Assembly: GCA_900550585.1 (NCBI GenBank)
Contig: URST01000075.1
Location: 1-9,599, forward strand
Direction of reading: 5' to 3'
Source: an uncultured Eubacteriales bacterium
GTDB lineage: Bacteria; Bacillota; Clostridia; Oscillospirales; Oscillospiraceae
Length of the DNA stretch: 9,599 nt
The notes under the pieces were generated by a model, which saw only the letters and a program-made list of their open reading frames with translations, made no database searches and was not told the origin of the DNA. The position numbers and the translations under genes are program-made. Positions 1 through 3,978 of this stretch are shown here, in pieces. Numbering within the stretch: position 1 is the first letter of the stretch; the number at the start of each line of letters is the position of its first letter.

Positions 1-1037
1 ACGACCGCAAGACCGAGATCCAGGACGTGGAGGACGAGCTGGACATCGAGGACCTCATCGAGGAGGAGCAGTGCGTCTTTACCCTGACGGAGAACGGCTA
101 CATCAAGCGCACGCCTGTATCCGAGTACGCCGCCCAGAGCAAGGGCGGCATGGGCAAGAAGGGCATCACCACCCGGGAGGAGGACACCGTGGTGGATGTG
201 TTCACCGCCTCCACCCACGACTATATCCTGTTCTTCACCGACACCGGCAAGGTCTACCGCAAGAAGGGCTATCAGATCCCGGAGAGCGGCAAGGCCGCCA
301 AGGGCGTCAACATCGTCAACATCATCCAGGTGGAGACGGGGGAGAAGGTGCAGGCCATGCTCCACTTCCGGGAGCAGTCCCAGGAGGAGCTGTACCTGTT
401 CATGACCACCCGGAACGGCACGGTGAAGCGTCTGGAGGTCAGCGCCCTGAAGAACCTGCGCAACAACGGCATCCGCGCCCTGACACTGGACGAGGGCGAT
501 GAGCTGATCTCCGTGGTAGAGACACGGGGGCACGACCGGATGCTCATCGCCACCCACGACGGGCAGGCGGTGTGCTTCGACGAGACGGACGTGCGCGCCA
601 TGGGCCGCACCGCCGTGGGCGTCCGGGGCATCCGCCTCCGGGAGGGCGACTTTGTGGTGGGCGCCGCCCGGGCCGATGCGGGCAGAACGGTGCTGTCCAT
701 CACGGAGCGCGGCTTCGGCAAGCGCACCCCCGTGGAGGAGTACCGCATCACCAACCGCGGCGGCCTTGGCATCCGCAACTACATGGTCACGGAAAAGACC
801 GGCCCCATCGTGGGCATCAAGGTGGTGGACGGCACGGAGGATCTGCTGCTGGTGACGGCGGCGGGCATCCTGATCCGCACACCGGTGGAGAATATCCGCG
901 TGGCCGGACGCGCCACGCAGGGCGTCATCGTCATGCGCTTCAAGGAGGAGGGCGACCATGTGATCTCCATGGCGCTGGCCGACCCGGAGGAGAAGGACGG
1001 GACGGCGGAAACGCCTGATACGGAGGAGACGGTATGA
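1..1037 (+). CDS. gyrA: DNA gyrase subunit A, C-terminal part (5' end outside window)
   Basis: DNA gyrase A wraps, cuts and religates DNA during ATP-driven negative supercoiling, in an A2B2 complex with GyrB. Only the end of the N-terminal core and the C-terminal DNA-wrapping domain are visible; the frame is open from base 3. The fragment begins with the GyrA-typical linker EIQDVEDELDIEDLIEEE and then shows about six beta-pinwheel blades, each marked by repeats such as NGYIKRTPVSEY, TGKVYRKKGY, NGTVKRLEV, RGFGKRTPVEEY and AGILIRTPVENI. The GyrA box, usually QRRGGKG, is QSKGGMG here (fragment residues about 45-51). A short acidic tail (EEKDGTAETPDTEETV) ends the protein, as in many GyrAs. The TGA stop overlaps the next start as ATGA, so the downstream membrane protein is probably translationally coupled. 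ParC is the alternative, but the linker and the recognisable box at the first blade favour GyrA. Confidence 0.95.
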   Translation, partial: DRKTEIQDVEDELDIEDLIEEEQCVFTLTENGYIKRTPVSEYAAQSKGGMGKKGITTREEDTVVDVFTASTHDYILFFTDTGKVYRKKGYQIPESGKAAKGVNIVNIIQVETGEKVQAMLHFREQSQEELYLFMTTRNGTVKRLEVSALKNLRNNGIRALTLDEGDELISVVETRGHDRMLIATHDGQAVCFDETDVRAMGRTAVGVRGIRLREGDFVVGAARADAGRTVLSITERGFGKRTPVEEYRITNRGGLGIRNYMVTEKTGPIVGIKVVDGTEDLLLVTAAGILIRTPVENIRVAGRATQGVIVMRFKEEGDHVISMALADPEEKDGTAETPDTEETV

Positions 1038-1375
1038 ACAGCGCACCCCGGGAAGCCATGGTGCCGCTGAGCCGCTGGCAGTATTTTACCAAGACGCTGT
1101 ACCACAATGCGGCGGCCAAGACCCTGTTCGTCTACAATAAGGTCATCTATGAAAAGGACGAGGCCCTCCAGCAGATCGAGGAGGTCAACGGCCGCATCAA
1201 TATGGTGCTGCTGCTGGTGCTGCTGGCCATGTTCTTCACCGCCGGCACCATGAAAAACATCTATGTCATCGTGGCGGGCATGGCGGTCATCGTGGCCGGC
1301 GAGATCGTGCGGCTGCTGCGCCTGCCCAGGGACATCAAGGCCCACCTCACCGATACGGGACGGCGGGAGCGCTGA
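1034..1375 (+). CDS. Small two-TM membrane protein of unknown function
   Basis: I do not recognise a family for this 113-residue protein. The first ~55 residues are soluble and amphipathic (PLSRWQYFTKTLYHNAAAKT..., then a charged stretch EKDEALQQIEEVNGR). Two hydrophobic segments follow, about residues 56-72 (NMVLLLVLLAMFFTAGT) and 75-93 (NIYVIVAGMAVIVAGEIV), joined by a very short turn, suggesting a helical hairpin. The tail is basic (RLLRLPRDIK ... GRRER) and by the positive-inside rule probably cytoplasmic, which would also put the N-terminus inside. The start is well supported: GGAGGAG at 1022-1028 lies 5 nt upstream inside the end of gyrA, and the ATG overlaps the gyrA stop. The stop is 2 nt before trmO, so the gene is the middle of a tight gyrA-trmO transcription unit. 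No signal peptide or enzymatic motif is seen. Confidence 0.8.
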   Translation: MNSAPREAMVPLSRWQYFTKTLYHNAAAKTLFVYNKVIYEKDEALQQIEEVNGRINMVLLLVLLAMFFTAGTMKNIYVIVAGMAVIVAGEIVRLLRLPRDIKAHLTDTGRRER

Positions 1376-1377
1376 CC

Positions 1378-2049
1378 ATGGCGGACATCACACCCATCGC
1401 CCGCATCGAGACGCCCTTTGCCGAAAAGTTCGGCGTGCCCCGGCAGAGCGGCGTGGCCGACTGCCCCGGCCGCATCGTCTTTGAGCCGCCCTACCGCCAG
1501 CCGGAGGCCCTGCGCGGGCTGGAGGATTTTTCCCACATCTGGCTGATCTGGCAGTTTGACCGGGCGCTGCGGCAGGACTGGTCGCCCACCGTCCGCCCGC
1601 CCCGTCTGGGGGGCAACGCCCGCATGGGCGTGTTCGCCACCCGGTCGCCCTTCCGGCCCAACGGGCTGGGGTTGTCCTCCGTGGCGCTGGCGCGCATCGA
1701 GTGGGACACGCCGGAGGGACCGGTGCTCCATGTCCGGGGCGCCGATCTGGTCAGCGGGACGCCCATCTTCGACATCAAGCCGTATCTGGCGTATACCGAC
1801 AGCCATCCGGAGGCCGCCGGCGGCTTCACTGCGGGTCTGGCGGGGGAGCGTCTGGCGGTATTCTGCCCGGAGGCGCTGCTGTCCGCCGTGCCGCCGGAGC
1901 AGCGGGAGGGCCTGCTGTCCGTACTGGCCAACGACCCCCGGCCCCGGTATCAGGACGACCCCCAGCGGGTCTACGGCATGGCCTACGGCGGACGGAACAT
2001 CCGCTTCCGCGTGGAGGGCGGCGTGCTGACCGTTCTGGGCATAGATTGA
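1378..2049 (+). CDS. trmO: tRNA (N6-threonylcarbamoyladenosine37-N6)-methyltransferase TrmO
   Basis: TrmO (TsaA/YaeB, UPF0066 family) transfers a methyl group from S-adenosylmethionine to t6A37 of certain threonine tRNAs, giving m6t6A next to the anticodon in the cytoplasm. At 223 residues it has the usual length. The conserved blocks appear in order: GLEDFSHIWLIW (47-58), RPPRLGG (73-79), the signature GVFATRSPFRPNGLGLS (84-100) and DLVSGTPIFDIKPYL (123-137), which form the beta-barrel SAM-binding domain. A small C-terminal domain carries DPRPRYQDDPQRVYG (186-200). The ATG at 1378 follows GGGAG (1365-1369) by 8 nt and lies 2 nt after the upstream stop, so it is probably in one transcript with gyrA. 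Translation ends in TGA at 2047-2049, directly at the edge of a repeat-derived segment. Confidence 0.92.
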   Translation: MADITPIARIETPFAEKFGVPRQSGVADCPGRIVFEPPYRQPEALRGLEDFSHIWLIWQFDRALRQDWSPTVRPPRLGGNARMGVFATRSPFRPNGLGLSSVALARIEWDTPEGPVLHVRGADLVSGTPIFDIKPYLAYTDSHPEAAGGFTAGLAGERLAVFCPEALLSAVPPEQREGLLSVLANDPRPRYQDDPQRVYGMAYGGRNIRFRVEGGVLTVLGID

Positions 2050-2084
2050 GCGTACCGGCGCATTTCATAGTAAAAGCGGCAGCG
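2050..2084 (+). repeat. 35-bp dispersed repeat, copy 1
   Basis: This segment, starting one base after the trmO stop, matches 3712-3746 at 32 of 35 positions by eye (core ACCGGCGCATTTCA and AGTAAAAGCG). The second copy is part of the right arm of the large inverted-repeat element at 3549-3777, so this copy looks like a fragment of the same element family inserted or left behind between trmO and rnhA. Confidence 0.7.
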
Positions 2085-2129
2085 AGGAACGATATCTAAA
2101 TGAAAACTGTTACCATCTACACCGACGGC
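2076..2129 (+). repeat. Direct repeat 1: duplicated rnhA leader and first ten codons
   Basis: This 54-bp stretch matches 2240-2293 at 49 of 54 positions. It carries the same leader (GCGGCAGCGAGGAACGATATCT), the same GAGGAA ribosome binding site 10 nt before an ATG (2100), and codons for MKTVTIYTDG, the RNase HI N-terminus. Two differences lie just before the ATG; the three inside the codons (ACT/ACA, GTT/GTC, ACC/ACT) are all third-position and silent. The similarity stops at GGC, just before the residues that continue the RNase H fold. Confidence 0.9.
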
Positions 2130-2267
2130 AAAGCTGGCTTCGCCGCTTTGAAAAATGTCCCCACTCGCTCGCCGCTGACGCGGCAACCGCTCGGGGATGA
2201 CAAGCAAGCGCCGTCGGACAAAACCGGCAAAAGCACGGCGCGGCAGCGAGGAACGATATCTGTATGA
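2100..2267 (+). pseudogene. Chimeric 55-codon ORF: truncated rnhA start fused to inserted DNA
   Basis: The ORF opens with MKTVTIYTDG, identical to the start of RNase HI and including its first catalytic aspartate (D9), then runs into unrelated sequence (KAGFAALKNVPTRSPLTRQP and onward) and the duplicated leader, ending in TGA at 2265-2267. Its stop overlaps the real rnhA ATG (2264) as ATGA. It has the same GAGGAA site as rnhA, so it is probably translated, but it lacks every other RNase H motif and cannot be an active enzyme. It is best read as a truncated rnhA copy. It might act as a leader ORF coupling ribosomes onto rnhA, but nothing here demonstrates that. Confidence 0.65.
2130..2239. other. 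110-bp insert between the two rnhA starts
   Basis: This GC-rich block separates the duplicated rnhA leaders. It holds small hairpins: AAAGC/GCTTT around a GGC-TTC-GCC core (2130-2149), GCCGC-TGAC-GCGGC (about 2171-2184), and GCGCCGT (2208-2214) facing ACGGCGC (2235-2241). No protein family is recognisable in any frame. The pattern suggests a small extragenic palindromic repeat captured during the duplication. Confidence 0.5.
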
Positions 2268-2293
2268 AAACAGTCACTATCTACACCGACGGC
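2240..2293 (+). repeat. Direct repeat 2: leader and first ten codons of intact rnhA
   Basis: This is the partner of the 2076-2129 repeat, with starts 164 bp apart. It spans the functional ribosome binding site (GAGGAA, 2248-2253) and start of rnhA, so recombination between the two copies would cleanly delete the insert and leave one intact rnhA. Confidence 0.9.
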
Positions 2294-2701
2294 GCTTGCA
2301 GCGGCAATCCCGGGCCGGGAGGCTGGGGCGCCATACTGCGGTATAAGGACACGGAGAAGGAGCTGTCCGGCGGCGCCGCCGATACCACCAACAACCGCAT
2401 GGAGCTGACCGCCGTCATCGAGGCGCTGGCCCTGCTGAAGGAACCCTGCGTGGTGGAACTGTACTCCGACTCCAAGTACGTCATCGACGGCCTTTCCAAG
2501 GGCTGGGCCAGAGGCTGGCAGAAGCGGGGCTGGATCAAGTCCGACAAGAAGCCTGCGCTGAACCCCGACCTGTGGGAGCGGCTGCTGGATCTGACAGACC
2601 GCCACGAGATGCGCTATCACTGGGTCAAGGGCCACGCGGAGAACGAAAAAAACAACCGCTGCGACCAGATGGCCGTGGCGGAGAGCAAAAAATTCCAGTA
2701 A
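2264..2701 (+). CDS. rnhA: Ribonuclease HI
   Basis: RNase HI is a cytoplasmic, metal-dependent endonuclease that cuts the RNA strand of RNA:DNA hybrids, removing R-loops and primer RNA. The 145-residue length fits the bacterial single-domain enzyme. All catalytic positions are present with near E. coli numbering: D9 in YTDGACSGNPGPGGWG, E47 in NNRMEL, D69 in SDSKYV, H124 in WVKGH and D134 in NRCDQMA. The basic handle region (KGWARGWQKRGWIKSDKK, 79-96) is also present, so it is the long, handle-bearing type. The ATG at 2264 is fixed by the TDG motif and GAGGAA 10 nt upstream. It follows trmO after a 214-nt gap occupied by a duplicated leader, and no separate promoter was recognised, so it may rely on the upstream transcript. 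Another annotation could start at the ATG at 2100, but that frame ends at 2267 and does not enter this gene. Confidence 0.96.
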   Translation: MKTVTIYTDGACSGNPGPGGWGAILRYKDTEKELSGGAADTTNNRMELTAVIEALALLKEPCVVELYSDSKYVIDGLSKGWARGWQKRGWIKSDKKPALNPDLWERLLDLTDRHEMRYHWVKGHAENEKNNRCDQMAVAESKKFQ

Positions 2702-2713
2702 GGACCGGGGAAA

Positions 2714-2767
2714 TTCACAAAAAGTTCATGGGCGATTCATGATTCGGTCAATTTTGCCGGGTAATAT
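2714..2767 (+). promoter_or_regulatory. Pho-box-like promoter (four 11-bp-spaced repeats plus -10)
   Basis: Hexamers TTCACA (2714), TTCATG (2725), TTCATG (2736) and the weaker GTCAAT (2747) recur at an exact 11-bp period with 5-bp spacers. A -10-like TAATAT (2762-2767, 4 of 6 consensus bases) starts 9 nt after the last repeat, and there is no good -35 hexamer. Response regulators of the PhoB/PhoP family bind 11-bp-phased direct repeats that replace the -35 element, and TTMAYA-type hexamers are typical of Gram-positive PhoP. The fit to this architecture is seen directly; the identity of the regulator is inferred. Confidence 0.6.
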
Positions 2768-2773
2768 AGCATC

Positions 2774-2872
2774 ATCCAAAGGAACTTCCCTTCCTTATGT
2801 GATTTTCTCTCTCTCCTAACACACAAAACACACAGAAAAAGTCTCGCCACCCCGGCGAGGCTTTTTCTGTGT
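2774..2872 (+). ncRNA. Candidate ~100-nt sRNA from the Pho-box-like promoter
   Basis: A start near 2771-2774, 4-7 nt after the -10, and termination at the hairpin ending at 2872 predict an RNA of about 100 nt. It has no credible ORF: its only ATG (2798) is followed at once by TGA. The 5' half is pyrimidine-rich (CTTCCCTTCCTT at 2786-2797 and TTCTCTCTCTCCTAAC at about 2805-2820) and complementary to purine-rich Shine-Dalgarno sites. Gram-positive sRNAs often use such C/U-rich single-stranded seeds. A 6-bp AAGGAA/TTCCTT pairing could form a small 5' hairpin. The next genes downstream are on the other strand, so the promoter has no obvious protein target. A leftover promoter from a lost gene is the alternative. 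Confidence 0.4.
2830..2872 (+). terminator. Strong bidirectional intrinsic terminator
   Basis: A 19-bp stem (2830-2848 with 2854-2872, one G-U wobble) closes a 5-nt ACCCC loop. The stem contains AAAAA on the left and TTTTT on the right, so it can terminate transcription from either side. It ends rnhA readthrough and the predicted sRNA, and it shields the + block from the convergent - strand gene. Confidence 0.88.
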
Positions 2873-2920
2873 ATGGGTGTTGGCGTATGGGGCGTTCCGA
2901 GCCGTTGCACGGCACAGAAA

Positions 2921-2946
2921 AAAAGAGAGCCGCAAGGCTCTCTTTT
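2921..2946 (-). terminator. Intrinsic terminator of the XRE regulator gene
   Basis: A perfect 11-bp stem (AAAAGAGAGCC with GGCTCTCTTTT) surrounds a GCAA loop, read as TTGC on the - strand. On the - strand it is followed by a run of seven T (GGCTCTCTTTTTTTC). It begins right at the TGA of the regulator gene, sharing one base with it. Confidence 0.9.
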
Positions 2947-3149
2947 CAGCGGTTATCCGTCAGGCCGAGAATATAGTCTGTCGTTGTGCCATAGTATTTT
3001 GCCAATTCGATGAGTGCCCAGACCGGTATCTCATGGATGCCTTTTTCATAGCGGCGGTAGACCTCCCGTTTGCAGTGCAGCATCTCGGCTATTTCCGCCT
3101 GCGTCTTATCCGCATCGAGCCGTAAGTCCTCCAACCTTTGAAATTGCAT
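2946..3149 (-). CDS. Small XRE-family helix-turn-helix transcriptional regulator
   Basis: This 67-residue protein is almost entirely a Cro/CI-type DNA-binding domain. The helix-turn-helix covers about residues 16-36 (TQAEIAEMLHCKREVYRRYE), followed by the typical EIPVWALIELAKYYGTTTDYILG stretch (about 40-62) that closes the five-helix fold. Single-domain regulators of this type usually act as dimeric repressors in mobile elements or as solitary regulators in Clostridia. The ATG at 3149 is supported by GAGGTGA (3154-3160) 4 nt upstream. The gene stands alone between its own terminator and an AT-rich upstream region full of repeats (3160-3220), which suggests autoregulation. No convincing -10/-35 pair was found on its own strand. 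The local base composition is more AT-rich than the housekeeping neighbours, a possible sign of acquisition. The target is unknown. Confidence 0.9.
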   Translation of the reverse strand: MQFQRLEDLRLDADKTQAEIAEMLHCKREVYRRYEKGIHEIPVWALIELAKYYGTTTDYILGLTDNR

Positions 3150-3159
3150 ATTCTCACCT

Positions 3160-3193
3160 CAAATGCATGCTACTATTTTGTTGCATGCATTTG
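3160..3193. promoter_or_regulatory. Perfect 11-bp inverted repeat upstream of the XRE gene (operator candidate)
   Basis: CAAATGCATGC (3160-3170) and GCATGCATTTG (3183-3193) are exact reverse complements separated by 12 bp. The left arm abuts the ribosome binding site of the regulator, so protein binding or an RNA hairpin here would affect its expression. Dyads at this position are typical autoregulatory operators of XRE repressors. Confidence 0.65.
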
Positions 3194-3220
3194 CTTAATA
3201 TGCTACAATATTGTTGCATG
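3167..3220. repeat. Two 21-bp direct repeats with 33-bp period (operator candidates)
   Basis: The copies at 3167-3187 and 3200-3220 agree at 19 of 21 positions (both start ATGCTAC and end TTGTTGCATG). The right copy is itself a near-palindrome (3200-3219) centred on ACAATATTGT with one mismatched pair. The 33-bp offset is about three helical turns, so bound dimers would sit on the same DNA face. Confidence 0.65.
3181..3209 (+). promoter_or_regulatory. Outward-facing sigma-70-type promoter overlapping the operators
   Basis: TTGCAT (3181-3186), 17 bp, then TACAAT (3204-3209) preceded by TGC, an extended -10. Both hexamers lie inside the repeated operator-like sequences, so a bound repressor would block the promoter. 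It points away from the XRE gene, with a start expected near 3216. No credible gene follows for over 700 bp. Confidence 0.5.
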
Positions 3221-3400
3221 AGAGTTTGAAGCACATGCTTTCCTCATGGACTCCGCCGTCCTGTTCCCCTCTATGCCGCGGGGCGCGTGCCCCCTCTCGC
3301 GCCTCGCGGTGCAGGACGGCTGGAGCTTGGCGCTCTGCCGGTCACTTTTTTGTGTTTGCCTCCGGCGGCCCCATTTCTTTCAACAGCGGTAAGGGACATT

Positions 3401-3476
3401 CCGCGCCCCGGCGCGGGTCACTTTTGCCGCCGCAGGCAAAAGTGACCAAAAACGCCGTTCAAACCTGCGGTTTGAA
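3401..3476. repeat. Three consecutive perfect hairpins
   Basis: Stem 1 is CCGCGCC-CC-GGCGCGG (3401-3416). Stem 2 is a perfect 13-bp pair, GGTCACTTTTGCC (3416-3428) with GGCAAAAGTGACC (3435-3447), loop GCCGCA. Stem 3 is TTCAAACC-TGC-GGTTTGAA (3458-3476). None is followed by a clear T-tract, so they are not typical terminators. Confidence 0.75.
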
Positions 3477-3635
3477 AATCCGCCCGCGCCCCGCACAAGG
3501 TCTCTCGCGTCTGTGCATCCCACACGAACGCGGCAATAGCAAAACCACCCGAAATGTGGATTGACCTGCTCCTATCCCCGCTGCCGCTAAACGTGCAAAA
3601 TGCAGGAGTGCATGGCTCTACCGTTTTTAAACGAT

Positions 3636-3706
3636 TATCAAATCGCGCACTTGCCGCTGTTGGCGGCAAGTGTTGGTGCGGCCCTTCGGGCCGCTCAGAT
3701 TTGATA
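3636..3706. repeat. Nested stem-loops forming a potential three-way junction
   Basis: An outer perfect 9-bp stem (TATCAAATC 3636-3644 with GATTTGATA 3698-3706) encloses two further perfect hairpins: CACTTGCCGC (3648-3657) with GCGGCAAGTG (3663-3672), loop TGTTG; and GCGGCCC (3678-3684) with GGGCCGC (3688-3694), loop TTC. The unpaired linkers are only 3-5 nt. Confidence 0.75.
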
Positions 3707-3711
3707 GAACT

Positions 3712-3746
3712 GCGCACCGGCGCATTTCAGAGTAAAAGCGACAGCG
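3712..3746 (+). repeat. 35-bp dispersed repeat, copy 2
   Basis: This is the partner of 2050-2084 (32 of 35 positions identical). Here it is part of the right arm of the inverted-repeat element. Confidence 0.7.
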
Positions 3747-3814
3747 CTCAGAGAAATACGTCGATTCAACATTTCGGACGAATCAGAACGCGGCGGCAAA
3801 CGGCGGAAGGAAAT

Positions 3815-3926
3815 CCAAAAACCATGGGTTTTTGGCGGCGTTCTTTCCCCCATTTCTTTCGCTGCCGAAAGAAATGGAGCCTCCGGCGGCAAATACGCGG
3901 AAGTCCTGAAACCAACCGGTTTCAGG
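3815..3926. repeat. Three perfect hairpins in a row downstream of the MATE gene
   Basis: CCAAAAACC-ATG-GGTTTTTGG (3815-3835, 9 bp); CCATTTCTTTCG (3850-3861) with CGAAAGAAATGG (3866-3877), 12 bp, loop CTGC; and CCTGAAACC-AACC-GGTTTCAGG (3905-3926, 9 bp). All arms are perfect. They lie beyond the MATE terminator and do not have T-tracts of their own. Confidence 0.75.
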
Positions 3927-3943
3927 CAGCCTTGCATAAAAAA

Positions 3944-3976
3944 AGAGAGAGCCTTAGGTGGTCTAAGGCTCTCTTT
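3944..3976 (-). terminator. Intrinsic terminator of the MATE gene
   Basis: A 14-bp stem with one G-U pair (3944-3957 with 3963-3976, loop GTGGT) lies 2 nt beyond the MATE stop codon and is followed on the - strand by a T-tract (TTTTTTTATG). Confidence 0.9.
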
Positions 3977-3978
3977 CA

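Larger units (their letters stand above)
3549..3777. mobile_element. MITE-like 229-bp imperfect inverted-repeat element
   Basis: The ends CCGAAATGT (3549-3557) and ACATTTCGG (3769-3777) are perfect 9-bp inverted repeats, continuing as a weaker match to about 3565/3760. Further in, the arms still align without gaps over 40 positions (about 3579-3618 against the complement of 3707-3746, 23 matches by eye, including CGCTG and AATGC). The core is a nested structure at 3636-3706. There is no transposase and no obvious target-site duplication, so a degenerate non-autonomous element or structured extragenic repeat is the best reading. Confidence 0.45.
3221..3943. other. ~720-bp gene-free, hairpin-rich intergenic region
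   Basis: I see no supportable protein gene on either strand: the open frames here are arginine- and proline-rich, lack ribosome binding sites, and match no family. Instead the region holds at least eight perfect stem-loops, a 9-bp inverted repeat (GCCGTCCTG at 3255-3263, CAGGACGGC at 3312-3320) enclosing a GGGGC/GCCCC hairpin, and the 229-bp inverted-repeat element. Motifs such as CCTCCGGCGGC and CCATTTCTTTC recur near 3360-3381 and 3850-3890. It looks like a cluster of extragenic palindromic repeats. Confidence 0.6.

Noticed and set aside
2701..2830. Promoter for a protein gene after rnhA
   Set aside because: No frame with a start and ribosome binding site follows before the terminator at 2830; the only ATG is directly followed by TGA.
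3160..3220. CRISPR-like repeat array
   Set aside because: There are only two 21-bp copies with a 12-bp gap and no unique spacers of CRISPR length; operator sites explain them better.
3416..3447. Perfect 13-bp hairpin as an intrinsic terminator
   Set aside because: It is followed by AAAAACG on the + strand and GCGCC-type sequence on the - strand, with no T-tract on either side.
3211..3564. 117-codon frame after the outward-facing promoter
   Set aside because: It starts with TTG without a ribosome binding site, is arginine-, proline- and serine-rich, and reads straight through several perfect hairpins. It is more likely non-coding repeat DNA.
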